Shown: positions 1 to 10,960, counted from the first letter of the stretch. The stretch is DNA of 64,000 nt from Pseudomonas promysalinigenes (GCF_014269025.2 NZ_CP077094.1:4496501-4560500), one strand, 5' to 3'. Made by a program: numbers and translations. The notes: a model not told the origin generated them from the letters alone.

Positions 1-924
1 CACGACCGAACCGCCTGCGGCGCCACCAATAGCACCCCCGATCACAGTGCACGCGAGGGCCCCCGGGCCGCCTGTCGCTATCCCGAGGAACATTACACAC
101 CCAGCTCCACCTAGAGACCCACCAATCGCCCCTCCAGCGAACGATCCCCCCGTACTACCAAGCAGGGAGCCGCCCTCCACATACCTGGCCTTCCTGCAGT
201 CTTCTGGACGTCCGAATGCACAGGCATGATGGATACTCAAACCCGTTGAAGCTACGTCGAGCCCCAAGCCGATGTAAGTACCCGACTTTATGAAATTTGC
301 TGCTTTCGAAACTCCAGCAACTTTCTCCGCATATCCAGCAATTTCGCCTGTGTGAAGGTAGCTCTTGGTGGAGATCTCCAGAGTTCTTTTCATCGCGCCT
401 TTATTGCGCAGCCCTGAACCGTAAGCAGCCATTTTGTTCAACTGTTCTTCCAATCTAACGAACAAAACCATCCTCTTGGCGTAAAATTCGTCGCGTGCTT
501 TCAGCGTCCCGCTTTTCAAATAGTGCCGATGTAATATCTCAATTTCTTCCAACGTTTTCTTGATTGCCTCAAGGTGCCTGTGCCACCCGTCGCTCACAGC
601 TCCCACCCCCATCGACGCATGGGCCAGCAAGCTTTTCAACATCTCGTAGTTATCCAGAAAAAAATCATCTACGCCTGCGCCATTGATTTCAAGCTGGTGG
701 TGTATCCCCGCCGCCTTCGCCATCAAAAATGCCTCATGACTCGTACATGACGGTGTATTCGGGTCGCCCACAATCACTAGCTCCCCACCAACAACTACTC
801 CATTGGCGATATGCGCATTCAATACATCAAACTTGGCCCGCTGGTTGGCCGACATCGGGGTGTCGGCCTTCAGGGACTCATACGACTGCGCTTGCGGATT
901 AATGAAGCTGCGCGCCTCGGACAT
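1..924 (-). CDS. Putative type VI secretion effector, 3' end outside window
   Basis: The reading frame is open for 308 codons from an ATG at 924 to the window edge with no stop, so the gene is truncated. The start is 9 bp after the hcp stop with a GAGG site in between, so the two are almost certainly co-transcribed. The N-terminal half is soluble and helix-rich. From about residue 205 the chain becomes hydrophobic and glycine-rich, with repeated GG pairs spaced as in glycine-zipper membrane segments. No nuclease, lipase or amidase motif is visible. Codons are AT-richer than in the neighbours, which suggests recent acquisition. Position after hcp and the membrane-inserting look suggest a pore-forming or membrane-targeting toxin loaded through Hcp, but this is inference. 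The C-terminal domain and any immunity gene lie beyond the edge. Confidence 0.6.
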   Translation of the reverse strand, partial: MSEARSFINPQAQSYESLKADTPMSANQRAKFDVLNAHIANGVVVGGELVIVGDPNTPSCTSHEAFLMAKAAGIHHQLEINGAGVDDFFLDNYEMLKSLLAHASMGVGAVSDGWHRHLEAIKKTLEEIEILHRHYLKSGTLKARDEFYAKRMVLFVRLEEQLNKMAAYGSGLRNKGAMKRTLEISTKSYLHTGEIAGYAEKVAGVSKAANFIKSGTYIGLGLDVASTGLSIHHACAFGRPEDCRKARYVEGGSLLGSTGGSFAGGAIGGSLGGAGCVMFLGIATGGPGALACTVIGGAIGGAAGGSVV

Positions 925-933
925 GGTCGCACC

Positions 934-1422
934 TCACGCATACTTCTTATTGTTGATGCGGTCCCAACCGCCCGTGACGTTGCCGCCAGCAATGCCGTCA
1001 GGGTGTTTCTGCCGCGTGTAGGTCGTCTTTATGCGCCCGTAGTTAAGCTGCACGACTTCCACTGGCACCCCAGCGCTGGCGCTCTGTGCATAGTCGGCGA
1101 TGATCACTTCCTCTAGGACGACTTCGTAGTACTTGAGCTTATCGCCACCAGCACGACAGAGCACGAGCTTCACCTCCTTCAGGTGCTGCCCGGCACAGCT
1201 AGCCTCCAGCAGCTTGCAGCTAGCACTGTCCAGGTATTTGGTGAAGGTAAAGTTGGTGAGCGTGGTGCGGCCTGATGATGCGCCGCCCGCTGAGCTTGCG
1301 GTGGCAGAGGTACTCTGGTTTGCACCGAACTTGTAGCCGATGATTTCGATCCAGTTGGGGTACTGCTCGTCCAGCGCTTCGCCAGTGATTTCCGCGATTT
1401 GAATATAGGCATCGAAAGCCAT
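934..1422 (-). CDS. hcp: Hcp family type VI secretion tube protein
   Basis: This 162-residue protein opens with MAFDAYIQIAEITGE, the typical Hcp1 start, and has the family features of a Ser/Ala/Gly-rich loop near residue 40 and the run FTFTKYLDSAS. Hcp forms stacked hexameric rings that make the inner tube of the type VI apparatus, and it often chaperones small effectors in its lumen. The start at 1422 is preferred over an upstream ATG at 1473 because AGGAGAGG lies just before it. No other type VI structural genes (sheath, baseplate, ClpV) are present, so this is an orphan hcp that presumably serves an apparatus encoded elsewhere. The next gene downstream is the likely cargo. A short dyad (cgatgt, 4-nt loop, acatcg) lies about 50 bp upstream in the otherwise featureless 1423-1671 gap. 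Confidence 0.9.
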   Translation of the reverse strand: MAFDAYIQIAEITGEALDEQYPNWIEIIGYKFGANQSTSATASSAGGASSGRTTLTNFTFTKYLDSASCKLLEASCAGQHLKEVKLVLCRAGGDKLKYYEVVLEEVIIADYAQSASAGVPVEVVQLNYGRIKTTYTRQKHPDGIAGGNVTGGWDRINNKKYA

Positions 1423-1671
1423 GCTTACCTCTCCTTGGTAAAGATTGGGCTGATAACGACGATGTTCCGACATCGCCGCCCTGAGGTTGCTCCTGAAGAA
1501 AGCTGCGAAGTTTGCCGAGAGCCTCCAGGCCCGATTGACACTAGCTCCCTGTGTCTAGCGCTGCAACAGCAAACATTCTAACGGGATCTATTTGGGAAAT
1601 TTCCTACAATTTTGATGAAGATGCAGGCTTGATCACGTAAATGAATGCTTCACCCTCACATTCAGGGCTGC

Positions 1672-2124
1672 CTACAAATTCGCCAGCATCCGACGCACGA
1701 TGAAGCCATGCACCTGGCCAACCGGCAGCATGTATAGCCGGCCAAAGGCGTTGAAACACCGCACCGACGTGGTCACTTTCAAGCGCAGCCCAGCCACCTC
1801 CATGCAGACCATCACCGCCAAGTGCGTATCACGCGAGGTCAGCACCAGTTGCTGGTCGCTGATGGCCTCGACGGTGAAGAAGTCCAGATGCTCACCTATA
1901 GCCGGCACATGCCCTGGGTCGCGGGGAGAGAAGCCATGGATATCGGCGACATTGAAACGACGCGAGATGAAGTCACGAATGCGGAAGGCCCTGGCCAGCC
2001 AGCCTGGGACATCCGAGGTCATGGCGCAGTAGGCTTGCAGGGCGGTCATCGGGGCAGTGAGCTGTACGCTGGCACTGTGGAGAAAATCGAGGTCGGCCTG
2101 GGCGGCGACCAATTGGGCGGACAT
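1672..2124 (-). CDS. DUF2867 family protein
   Basis: A 150-residue protein of unknown function. The pattern RAFRIRDFISRRF, then SRDTHLAVMV, then FGRLYMLPVGQVHGFIVRRML matches the DUF2867 family, whose members stand alone or follow an NAD-binding SDR domain. Here it is stand-alone. The start at 2124 is chosen because AAGGGAG sits 7 nt upstream. An in-frame ATG at 2142 lacks such a site. There is no signal peptide or membrane segment. It lies between the hcp pair and a chemoreceptor with no functional link that I can see. Confidence 0.75.
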   Translation of the reverse strand: MSAQLVAAQADLDFLHSASVQLTAPMTALQAYCAMTSDVPGWLARAFRIRDFISRRFNVADIHGFSPRDPGHVPAIGEHLDFFTVEAISDQQLVLTSRDTHLAVMVCMEVAGLRLKVTTSVRCFNAFGRLYMLPVGQVHGFIVRRMLANL

Positions 2125-2180
2125 GAGCAACTCCCTTGTCATGTTTCGCCCACAGCATATCAACAGCGCGAGTTGGATGG

Positions 2181-2241
2181 CACGGGCTTCGCCCGTGTTC
2201 GCGGCGGTTCGACGCCTCGACAAGCCCGCTCCCACAGGGTC
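2181..2241. repeat. REP-like element with adjacent hairpin
   Basis: A perfect 7-bp stem (cacgggc ttc gcccgtg, 2181-2197) is followed at 2224-2241 by aagcccgctcccacaggg, which is the conserved right half of the P. putida REP sequence. The left half is degenerate. It fills the gap between the chemoreceptor stop and the DUF2867 gene and may also act as a transcript-stabilising or terminating structure. Confidence 0.5.
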
Positions 2242-2282
2242 CGCACCAGGGCTCGGCAATTGGGCAAGGCAGTTGCCCCAAC

Positions 2283-4217
2283 TTACGCCCGAAACTGACC
2301 AAGGCTGGCGCGCAACTGGGCCGCCAGATCATCCAGCACCTTGCTGCTGGCCGTGGTCTGCATCACCACCTCAGCCGAGCGCTCGGCCTGGGCATGGATG
2401 TTTTCCACCCTCCCACGCACCGCCTGTGCACCATGGGCTTGCTGCTCGGCAGCCCGGGTCGCCACGCCGATGGCAGCATGCACCTGCTCCACGGCGGCCT
2501 GTACCGACTGCTGGCGACGCTCGTTGTCACGCAGCACCAGCAGCCCTTCACTGGCCTTGAGCCCGGCCTGGCTGATGGTCGCCACTGCTTCCTTGGCACC
2601 CTTCTGCAGCGCGGCAATATGCGCTTGGATATCACCGGTAGAGCTTTGGGTTTTGCTCGCCAGCGCCCGCACCTCATCGGCCACTACAGCAAACCCGCGA
2701 CCCGTCTCGCCAGCGCGTGCCGCTTCGATTGCAGCGTTGAGGGCCAGCAGGTTGGTCTGTTCGGCGATGCCATGGATGACTGTCAGCACCACTTCAATCT
2801 GCTCGCTCTGCTTGGCCAGGCGCTCGATCACCTGCGAGCCAGTTTCCACCTGGCCGGCAAGGTTCTCGATCAGGCTTGCCAGTTGCGTCGAGGAACGACT
2901 GTTCTCATCGGTCGCCTGGCGAATGTCCACGACCTGCTGCAACGCCGCCTGCATGGCATGGCTTTCAGCCTGGGCCTCGTCGGCCATGCTCGACAGATCG
3001 CGCAGGCTGGCGGCCACTTCGTCACGCTGCAACGCCGCCGCGGCATCGGCGCCGGCATTGCGCTGGGCCATGGTGCCGATCTCGACACCGGTGCGCTGGG
3101 CCACCTCACCGGCCTCGCGGACGATGGGCTGTAGTTTGTCGACAAAGCGGTTGACCGCCGAAGCCATGTCGCCAATCTCGTCACGGCTGTCGAGGGGCAC
3201 CCGCTTGGTCAAGTCGCCCTCCCCGGCCGCCAGGTCATTGAGGGCAGTGATCAACAGGCGCAACTTGCTCAACACCCGGCGCCCCAGTACCACGGCCACC
3301 ACCAACAGCACGCCCAGCCCCACCACGACCAAACCTAGGCCAATGCGCCAGCGCAGCTCGGCCGCCGCCTCGCGCACGCTCTGTGCGGTGTTGGCTTGCA
3401 TGGCACTGGCGCTGGCCTGCGCGGTTTCCAGGCGCTCGCGAAGGGCCTTGCCGCTATCGGCCGCCGCAGCGCCGAGGCTGTCGCCCACCAGTTGCTCGCC
3501 ACTGGCGATCAAAGCGCTGAAGCGCTGGTCGAGCGCTTTGAGCTCTTGGTCAACGCCCGCCGTTGAAACGCCCATCAGCACTTTGCCTATCTCGGCACCG
3601 TTGGGGTTGATGGAGGCTTCGACGTAATACACCGCCGGGTCGCGGCGTGCCGCCTCCAGCACCTTGTCCAGTGCCCGCTCGCCCTGGCCCTTTTCGATCA
3701 AGGCCTGGTTGATCGGGTTCTGCCGGTTCAGATACCGGGTCAGGTGCTGGCCCTGAGCATCGTCGTAGATCACGAAGAGAACATTGGGGTTGCGCTGGGC
3801 GCGGCGGGCGAACTCGGAAAGCACCGGTACATCGTTGTCCCAGATCGCCCGTGGGGCCACCGAGGCCAGCAGCTCAGCCATATCGTTGGCCGAATCCTTG
3901 AGGTTTTTTTCCAAGGTGGCACGCAGTTGTCGCTGCTCGTCCTGCAAGCGTGTGGAAAGCCCCGCGCTCAAGCGCTGGCGGGTGCTGCTGGAAAGGCTCT
4001 GCAGCCCGGTGCGCACGTCTTCTCCTGCCTGCTCCAGTTCGTTGGCGAGCTGGCGGCTGTCATGGCCCAGACGCTCGCCCAGGTCAGCCTCCAAGGCCGT
4101 AACGGTGCTTCGGGCCAGCGCAACGGCAACCAGTACCTGCACCAAAAGGGCGATACCAAGGGCAACAAACACAGGCCGCAAGAGGCGGCTTCGTAACAAT
4201 GAAAGGATTGCAGACAC
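2283..4217 (-). CDS. Methyl-accepting chemotaxis protein
   Basis: A 644-residue transmembrane chemoreceptor that signals through CheW and CheA to the flagellar motor. Segments: TM1 about 15-36, a periplasmic sensor of about 250 residues, TM2 about 290-314, a HAMP domain to about 370, then the coiled-coil signalling domain. The hairpin tip is near 486-520, with the hallmark [19 protein letters not shown]. The GTG start at 4217 is chosen because GAGGG lies 8 nt upstream. An ATG further upstream would add 33 unlikely residues. The sensor is not of a kind that lets me name a ligand. There is no CheR-docking pentapeptide at the end (it ends SLGQFRA). I found no sigma-28 motif upstream. Confidence 0.9.
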   Translation of the reverse strand: MSAILSLLRSRLLRPVFVALGIALLVQVLVAVALARSTVTALEADLGERLGHDSRQLANELEQAGEDVRTGLQSLSSSTRQRLSAGLSTRLQDEQRQLRATLEKNLKDSANDMAELLASVAPRAIWDNDVPVLSEFARRAQRNPNVLFVIYDDAQGQHLTRYLNRQNPINQALIEKGQGERALDKVLEAARRDPAVYYVEASINPNGAEIGKVLMGVSTAGVDQELKALDQRFSALIASGEQLVGDSLGAAAADSGKALRERLETAQASASAMQANTAQSVREAAAELRWRIGLGLVVVGLGVLLVVAVVLGRRVLSKLRLLITALNDLAAGEGDLTKRVPLDSRDEIGDMASAVNRFVDKLQPIVREAGEVAQRTGVEIGTMAQRNAGADAAAALQRDEVAASLRDLSSMADEAQAESHAMQAALQQVVDIRQATDENSRSSTQLASLIENLAGQVETGSQVIERLAKQSEQIEVVLTVIHGIAEQTNLLALNAAIEAARAGETGRGFAVVADEVRALASKTQSSTGDIQAHIAALQKGAKEAVATISQAGLKASEGLLVLRDNERRQQSVQAAVEQVHAAIGVATRAAEQQAHGAQAVRGRVENIHAQAERSAEVVMQTTASSKVLDDLAAQLRASLGQFRA

Positions 4218-4352
4218 GGTGTAACCCTCGTGTTTTCTGGCGCCACTACTTTGATGGCATCTACAGAGACTTCTTACAGCAAGGGTTGTGCCGCAGGCAG
4301 CGGGGAGATACGCCAAGGTCTAGGAGGCCGACCAATCGTGTATCCAAATGAA

Positions 4353-4384
4353 AACGCCGCGCTCCTTTTCAGGAGCGCGGCGTT
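4353..4384 (-). terminator. Rho-independent terminator after purA
   Basis: A perfect 13-bp stem (aacgccgcgctcc / ggagcgcggcgtt) with a 6-nt loop lies 19 bp beyond the purA stop. Read leftward it is followed by TTTTCATTT. It closes the purA transcript ahead of the chemoreceptor gene. Confidence 0.85.
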
Positions 4385-4403
4385 GGCTCAACCTGGATGA
4401 GGA

Positions 4404-5711
<1,308 letters not shown>

Positions 5712-5752
5712 TCACGCAAACTTGGTTGCCGGCCTACTGCCGACGCAGAAAC

Positions 5753-6940
5753 TCACTGGGTCAGCGGCAGAACCTGCCAGCGCCCGTCTTGCTGAATCAA
5801 TTGCCGATCACAATCCGCCTCGAGAGCAGCACTCAACGGCTGGCCAGGCAGAGCCTGGACCACACGCTGGCCCTCGCTGCGCAACTGGCAGACCTGCTGC
5901 CAGAGGGCCGCGTCGCCACTGTCCGGCATCCAGATGCCGCCAGTTGGCAATACGACCTCCGCTCGCCCCAGTGTGACCAGGGTCTTCAAATCCGTGGAGA
6001 AACCGGTAGCCGGACGCGCCCGGCCAAAGTCGGCCCCGATGTCATCGTAGCGCCCACCCTGAGCGATCGATTGACCCTCGCCCGGCACGAATACAGCGAA
6101 CACCACACCGGTGTGGTAGTTGTATCCGCGCAGCTCGCCAAGGTCGAAGTACAGCGGCAGCTGCGGGTAGCGCGCGGCCAGGCGGTCAGCGATCGCCAGC
6201 AGGTCGTCCAACGCAGCCAGCACGCTGGCTGGGGCACGGCCCAAGCGCACACGGGCTTCGGCCAGCACTTCACGACCACCGCACAGCTCGACCAGAGCGC
6301 GCAGCATGCTGCCCAGATCCTTGGGCAGGTCGGCAGTCAGCGCCTGCACTTCATCGACCGACTTGCGCTGCAGGGCGTCGAACAGTTGCTGCTCGACTGC
6401 ACCCGACAGGCCAGCCGCACGCGCCAGGCCGCGGTAGATACCGACGTGACCCAGGTCCATGTGCACATCGGCCACATCGGCCAGTTGCAGCGTGGCGAGC
6501 ATCAGGCTGATGACTTCGACGTCGCTGGTAGGGCTGGCGTCGCCGTACAACTCGGCACCCAGCTGGATTGGGCTGCGCGAGGTGGACAGGGCGCGGGGCT
6601 GGGCGTGCAGCACGCTGCCTGCGTAGCACAGCCGGCTCGGGCCTTCACGTCGCAGGGTGTGGGCGTCGATGCGCGCAACCTGCGGGGTGAAGTCGGCGCG
6701 GAAGCCCATCAGGCGGCCCGACTGCGGGTCGACCACCTTGAAGGTGCGCTGATCCAGGTCCTGGCCGGCGCCGGTCAGCAGCGACTCCAGGTACTCGATA
6801 TGCGGGGTGACGACCAGCTCGTAGCCCCAACTCTGGAACAGGTCCAACACCTGGCGGCGCGCGATCTCGATACGCGCAGCCTCAGGTGGCAGTACTTCCT
6901 CGATGCCATCTGGCAGCAGCCAGCGGTCTACCGTTGCCAT
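5753..6940 (-). CDS. hisZ: ATP phosphoribosyltransferase regulatory subunit
   Basis: HisZ is a histidyl-tRNA-synthetase-like protein with no aminoacylation role. It partners the short form of HisG to give an active, histidine-inhibited first enzyme of histidine synthesis. The 395-residue product starts [20 protein letters not shown] and has class II synthetase-fold segments ([29 protein letters not shown]) but lacks the C-terminal anticodon-binding domain, as expected of HisZ. The start at 6940 gives the family N-terminus and has GAGGGG upstream. Its place next to purA is the usual one in Pseudomonas. hisG is not in this window. Confidence 0.93.
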   Translation of the reverse strand: MATVDRWLLPDGIEEVLPPEAARIEIARRQVLDLFQSWGYELVVTPHIEYLESLLTGAGQDLDQRTFKVVDPQSGRLMGFRADFTPQVARIDAHTLRREGPSRLCYAGSVLHAQPRALSTSRSPIQLGAELYGDASPTSDVEVISLMLATLQLADVADVHMDLGHVGIYRGLARAAGLSGAVEQQLFDALQRKSVDEVQALTADLPKDLGSMLRALVELCGGREVLAEARVRLGRAPASVLAALDDLLAIADRLAARYPQLPLYFDLGELRGYNYHTGVVFAVFVPGEGQSIAQGGRYDDIGADFGRARPATGFSTDLKTLVTLGRAEVVLPTGGIWMPDSGDAALWQQVCQLRSEGQRVVQALPGQPLSAALEADCDRQLIQQDGRWQVLPLTQ

Positions 6941-7241
6941 TACGCCATTTCCCCTCTGGTCCGGGCGGCTCGCCAGCTGGCTAGCCGTCAGTAAAGCTGG
7001 TATCGCGCACAGCAGCGGGCAGCACTGATCCCAGCGCAGCCACCGTACCCGATACCCTCGAATTGCCTTGCGAGCTGACCAAACCGTCAACTGGCGCTAG
7101 GCCAATCAACCTTGCAGACGCAAAAAAGCCGGGAAATTTCCCGGCTGCCGCATCATACACCCCTTTTCATTCAGGATGCACCCCGCCTGGTGTTTTAGCT
7201 GCCAGGCGGGGTGCCGCTGGATGAAGATCAGGGCCTGAGCA
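6941..7241. other. Intergenic region hflC-hisZ, hairpins and a possible promoter
   Basis: This 301-bp gap has no gene. It holds a stem (caccccgcctgg / ccaggcggggtg, 7179-7213) just after the hflC stop, the terminator described separately, and a possible hisZ promoter on the minus strand: TTGACG at 7090-7085, then a poor -10 match 17 bp further on. The promoter is weak evidence only. Confidence 0.45.
7122..7146 (-). terminator. Rho-independent terminator after hflC
   Basis: A perfect 20-nt palindrome (agccgggaaa / tttcccggct) at 7127-7146 runs, read leftward, into six T residues. It ends the superoperon transcript about 95 bp after hflC and suggests that hisZ-purA have their own promoter. Confidence 0.85.
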
Positions 7242-8111
7242 TCAAGGCTTGCTCTTGTCCAGGAAGCGGAAGAACTCGTTCTTCGCGTCCAGAACCAGCA
7301 CGTCGCTCTTGCTGGAGAAGCTTTCACGGTAGGCCTGCAGGCTACGGTAGAACGCGTAGAAATCAGCGTCCTGGGTGTAGGCCTTGGCATAAATGGCGGC
7401 CGCCTGGGCGTCGCCGTCACCGCGGGTCTCTTCCGCTTCGCGATAGGCTTCGGCCAGCAACACACGGCGCTGGCGGTCGGCATCGGCGCGAATACCTTCG
7501 GCCAACTCGTTACCCTTGGCACGGTGTTCGCGGGCTTCACGCTCACGCTCGGTGCTCATGCGGTCGAACACGCTGCGGTTGACTTCTTTGGGCAGGTCGA
7601 TGGCCTTGACGCGTACGTCGACGACCTCGATACCCAGCTCCTTATTGGCCATGCGGTTCAGCGATGCAGTGATGTCAGCCATCAGCGCATCGCGCTCACC
7701 CGAAACCACCTCGTGCAGGGTACGCTTACCGAACTGGTCACGCAGGCCGCTTTCCAGGCGACGCGACAGACGCTCGTCGGCAATCTGTTTCATGCCGGAA
7801 GTAGCGGTATAGAAGCGCTCGGCATCCTTGACGCGCCACTTGGCGTAGGCGTCGACCATCACCGCTTTCTTCTCCAGGGTCAGGAACCGCTGGGTCGGTG
7901 CGTCGAGGGTCATCAGGCGTGCATCGAACTTACGCACCTGGTTCACGTACGGGATCTTCACGTGCAGGCCAGGCTGGACATCGGCCTGTACCACCTTACC
8001 GAAGCGCAGCAGCACTGCCCGCTCGGTCTGGGACACGATGTAGAAGCTGTTCCAGGCCACGATAGCCAGTACCACTACGGCAATCAGGGCGATCAGCGAT
8101 CGGTTGCTCAT
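7242..8111 (-). CDS. hflC: FtsH protease modulator HflC
   Basis: HflC forms with HflK a large membrane cage around the FtsH protease and limits its action on membrane proteins. The 289-residue protein has one N-terminal membrane anchor (about 5-23) followed by an SPFH/band-7 domain (VSQTERAVLLRFGKV onward) and a long helical region. Its ATG overlaps the hflK stop (TGATG), so translation is coupled. It is the last gene before the terminator. Confidence 0.95.
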   Translation of the reverse strand: MSNRSLIALIAVVVLAIVAWNSFYIVSQTERAVLLRFGKVVQADVQPGLHVKIPYVNQVRKFDARLMTLDAPTQRFLTLEKKAVMVDAYAKWRVKDAERFYTATSGMKQIADERLSRRLESGLRDQFGKRTLHEVVSGERDALMADITASLNRMANKELGIEVVDVRVKAIDLPKEVNRSVFDRMSTEREREAREHRAKGNELAEGIRADADRQRRVLLAEAYREAEETRGDGDAQAAAIYAKAYTQDADFYAFYRSLQAYRESFSSKSDVLVLDAKNEFFRFLDKSKP

Positions 8112-9289
8112 CAGCGGCTCTCCCTAGTGCGCAGCGGCTGCTGTTGCTGTTGCAGGTCTTGCGCCGTACGCGCGGCCGCATCGTTGGCCGACGGGCTGAC
8201 GCTGCTGCCCGGGGTGGCGGCTTTGCGGCTACCTTCGACCATTTTGTCCAGCGGCAGATAGAGCAGGTTGTTCTGCCCATCCTTGGCCGTGACCAGGACC
8301 TTGCTCGAATTGCTGTAGACCTCTTGCATGGTCTCCAGGTACAAGCGCTGACGGGTCACGTCAGGGGCCTTGCGGTACTCGCCGACCAGTTTGGTGAAGC
8401 GGTCGGCCTCACCCTTGGCACGGGCGATGACCTCATCGCGGTAGCCGTTGGCGTCCTCGATGATGCGCTGCGCCTGACCGCGGGCTTCGGGCACCACGCC
8501 GTTGGCGTAGGACTCGGCCTGGTTGCGGGCACGCTGCTCGTCTTCGCGGGCGCGGATCACGTCATCGAAGGCTTCCTGCACTTCACGCGGGGCTGCCGCG
8601 CTCTGTACGTTGACCTGGGTGACGGTGATACCGGTGCGGTAGTTGTCGAGGAAGCGCTGCAGGCGTTCGCGGATATCCACGGCCATCTGCTCACGACCCT
8701 CGGTCAGCACCTGGTCCATCGAGGTGGAACCCACCACATGGCGCAGGGCACTGTCGGTCGCATGCTGCAGGCTGACCTCAGGCTGGTCGACGTTGAGCAC
8801 GAAATCCTTCAGGTTGCTGATCTTGTACTGGACGGTCAGCGGCACCTCGACGATGTTCTCGTCTTCGGTGAGCATCTGCCCCTGCTTGGTGTAGGCACGC
8901 TCGCGCGTGACGTTTTCCATGTATTTGCGATCGATTGGCGGGAAGTAGATGTTCAGGCCGGGACCGACCGTCTCATAGTACTTGCCGAAGCGCAGCACCA
9001 CGGCCTGCTCCTGCTCGTCGACCACGTACACGGCGCTGTACAGCCAGATTGCAGCAAGCACCGCCAGGCCGATGCCCAGCAGGCCGAAGCCACCACCCTT
9101 GCCGACATTGCGGTCACCGCCGCCACGTTTCTTGCCACTGCCGAACATACCGTTGAGGCTGTCCTGCAGCTTGCGGAAGGCCTCGTCCAGATCCGGTGGA
9201 CCCTTCTTGTCGCCACCACCGCCGCCACCGCGACGGCCGCCCCAGGGATCCTGATTGTTCGAGTTGCCACCCGGCTCGTTCCAAGCCAT
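8111..9289 (-). CDS. hflK: FtsH protease modulator HflK
   Basis: Partner of HflC in the FtsH-regulating membrane complex. At 392 residues it is the normal length. It has a Gly/Asn/Arg-rich cytoplasmic head (NEPGGNSNNQDPWGG), a membrane anchor near 68-90, an SPFH domain starting YVVDEQEQAVVLRFGKY, a helical region rich in Arg/Glu/Ala, and a Gln-rich tail. The start at 9289 gives the conserved MAWNEPGG and has a GGAGAG site. A longer upstream frame lacks support. It overlaps hflC by one base. Confidence 0.95.
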   Translation of the reverse strand: MAWNEPGGNSNNQDPWGGRRGGGGGGDKKGPPDLDEAFRKLQDSLNGMFGSGKKRGGGDRNVGKGGGFGLLGIGLAVLAAIWLYSAVYVVDEQEQAVVLRFGKYYETVGPGLNIYFPPIDRKYMENVTRERAYTKQGQMLTEDENIVEVPLTVQYKISNLKDFVLNVDQPEVSLQHATDSALRHVVGSTSMDQVLTEGREQMAVDIRERLQRFLDNYRTGITVTQVNVQSAAAPREVQEAFDDVIRAREDEQRARNQAESYANGVVPEARGQAQRIIEDANGYRDEVIARAKGEADRFTKLVGEYRKAPDVTRQRLYLETMQEVYSNSSKVLVTAKDGQNNLLYLPLDKMVEGSRKAATPGSSVSPSANDAAARTAQDLQQQQQPLRTRESR

Positions 9290-9385
9290 AGCGCTCTCCA
9301 TCTGATAAAGCAAAGACGCGCCCACGGCGCGCCGTCCAATGCTACAGAATGCCTGCCACTGCTGCCCGACGACCTCACCGGGCAT

Positions 9386-10687
9386 TTATTGCAAAGTGTG
9401 TTGCTCGACAAACACTTGCGGCTCCATGCCTTCCCGACTGACCAGGCGATTCAATTCGACCCTGGGCAGACGAACACTCAGCAGACTGCGCCCTTCTTCG
9501 TCATGCTCTTCACTTTGCACGGCACCCAAGGCAAAGAATTGCGCGCGCAAGCGGGCAAAACGCTGCTCAAGACACAGGGTACCGACAAACAGATCATCCC
9601 CCAGCAACTCGGCAATCGCCTGGCCGACAAGCTCCAGGCCACGTCCATCTCGTGCAGATACCCAGACCCGCTGCGGCTTGCCATCGGCATCGCGTTGAAT
9701 CTGCGGCTCGACATCTTCAAGCAGGTCGAGTTTGTTATAGACCTCGAGTATCGGCAAGCCTTCGGCACCGATCTCTCCCAACACGGCCAGCACCTGCTCG
9801 ATCTGCTCCATGCGCTCAGGCTCATGGGCGTCGATCACGTGCACCAGCAGATCGGAGTTGCTCGACTCTTCGAGCGTAGCCCGAAATGCCTCAACCAGCT
9901 TGTGCGGCAGGTGGCGAATGAAGCCCACGGTGTCGGCCAGCACGATCGGGCCCAGGTCGGCCAATTGCAGCCGGCGCAGGGTCGGGTCCAGGGTGGCGAA
10001 CAACTGGTCGGCCGCGTATACCGCTGATTCGGTCAGCGCATTGAACAAGGTGGACTTGCCGGCGTTGGTGTAGCCAACCAGCGATACCGAAGGAATGTCC
10101 GCACGCTTGCGGCCGCGACGGGCCTGCTCACGCTGGCTGCGCACCTTCTCTAGGCGCCTCTTGATCTGGCGGATACGCACCCGCAGCAGACGGCGGTCGG
10201 TTTCCAGCTGGGTTTCACCCGGCCCGCGCAGGCCAATACCACCCTTTTGCCGCTCCAGGTGAGTCCAGCCGCGTACAAGCCGCGTGCTCATGTGATCAAG
10301 CTGTGCCAGTTCGACCTGCAGCTTGCCTTCATGGGTACGCGCCCGCTGGGCGAAGATGTCGAGAATCAGCCCGGTGCGGTCAAGCACGCGACACTCGAAG
10401 ACGCGTTCGAGGTTACGTTCCTGACTGGGCGTGAGGGTGTGATTGAAAATCACCAGGTCTACCTGTTCGGCTTTGACCAGGTCGCGCAATTCCTCGACCT
10501 TGCCGCTGCCAATCAGGTATTTGGCCGTAGGCTGATGCCTGGCTACCGTGGCCAAGGAGACGATGTCGGCTCCGGCCGATAATGCCAGTTCCTGAAACTC
10601 CTGCGGGTCTTCGCGCGCCTCAGGGTTCTGACCTTCCAAGTGAACGAGCAACGCCCGCTCACCACCACCGTGGCGCTCAAAGAACAA
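9386..10687 (-). CDS. hflX: Ribosome-associated GTPase HflX
   Basis: HflX binds the large ribosomal subunit and splits stalled ribosomes, notably after heat stress. The 433-residue protein has the N-terminal HflX domain, a glycine-rich linker (GIGLRGPGETQLE, about 150-162), and the G domain with G1 at 205-212 (GYTNAGKS), DTVGF for G3 and NKLD for G4. The start is TTG at 10687, with AGGAG 6 nt upstream and no better codon nearby. It lies 12 bp after hfq. There is a 96-bp gap to hflK. Confidence 0.95.
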   Translation of the reverse strand: MFFERHGGGERALLVHLEGQNPEAREDPQEFQELALSAGADIVSLATVARHQPTAKYLIGSGKVEELRDLVKAEQVDLVIFNHTLTPSQERNLERVFECRVLDRTGLILDIFAQRARTHEGKLQVELAQLDHMSTRLVRGWTHLERQKGGIGLRGPGETQLETDRRLLRVRIRQIKRRLEKVRSQREQARRGRKRADIPSVSLVGYTNAGKSTLFNALTESAVYAADQLFATLDPTLRRLQLADLGPIVLADTVGFIRHLPHKLVEAFRATLEESSNSDLLVHVIDAHEPERMEQIEQVLAVLGEIGAEGLPILEVYNKLDLLEDVEPQIQRDADGKPQRVWVSARDGRGLELVGQAIAELLGDDLFVGTLCLEQRFARLRAQFFALGAVQSEEHDEEGRSLLSVRLPRVELNRLVSREGMEPQVFVEQHTLQ

Positions 10688-10699
10688 TGCAGGCTCCTA

Positions 10700-10960
10700 T
10701 CAGGCGTTGCCTGGCTCGCTGTCGCCGTGTTCGGAATCGGACGGGCTTGGCAGGCGAACCGGACGAGCAGGGACGACGGTCGAAATGGCGTGCTTGTAGA
10801 CCATCTGGCTGACAGTGTTCTTCAGCAGTACCACGAACTGGTCAAAAGATTCGATCGAGCCCTGCAGCTTGATCCCGTTGACCAGGTAGATCGAAACCGG
10901 GACCTTTTCTTTTCTCAGTTGATTCAAGTAAGGGTCTTGTAGCGAATGCCCTTTTGACAT
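10700..10960 (-). CDS. hfq: RNA chaperone Hfq
   Basis: Hfq is the hexameric Sm-like chaperone that pairs small RNAs with mRNAs and, in Pseudomonas, works with Crc in catabolite repression. The 86-residue product has the Sm1 region ([20 protein letters not shown]) and the Sm2 signature YKHAIST, then a short tail of about 20 residues, much shorter than in E. coli. The start at 10960 has AGGAG 8 nt upstream. The 95-bp gap behind miaA is AT-rich (10961-11010), so a promoter there is plausible, but I could not define one. Confidence 0.97.
   Translation of the reverse strand: MSKGHSLQDPYLNQLRKEKVPVSIYLVNGIKLQGSIESFDQFVVLLKNTVSQMVYKHAISTVVPARPVRLPSPSDSEHGDSEPGNA

Noticed and set aside
1423..1671. 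Sigma-54 type promoter before hcp
   Set aside because: The only GG/GC pairs have wrong spacing (8 or 11 instead of 10).
2136..3627. Two overlapping frames (332 and 428 residues) opposite the chemoreceptor
   Set aside because: Repetitive Ala/Ser/Arg composition typical of antisense to GC-rich coiled coil; the chemoreceptor is certain.
4218..4330. Possible sigma-28 promoter before the chemoreceptor
   Set aside because: The best candidate matches only 3 of 8 in the -10; not reported.
8144..10027. 627-residue open frame opposite hflK and hflX
   Set aside because: Antisense shadow of two well-supported genes, with no start signal.
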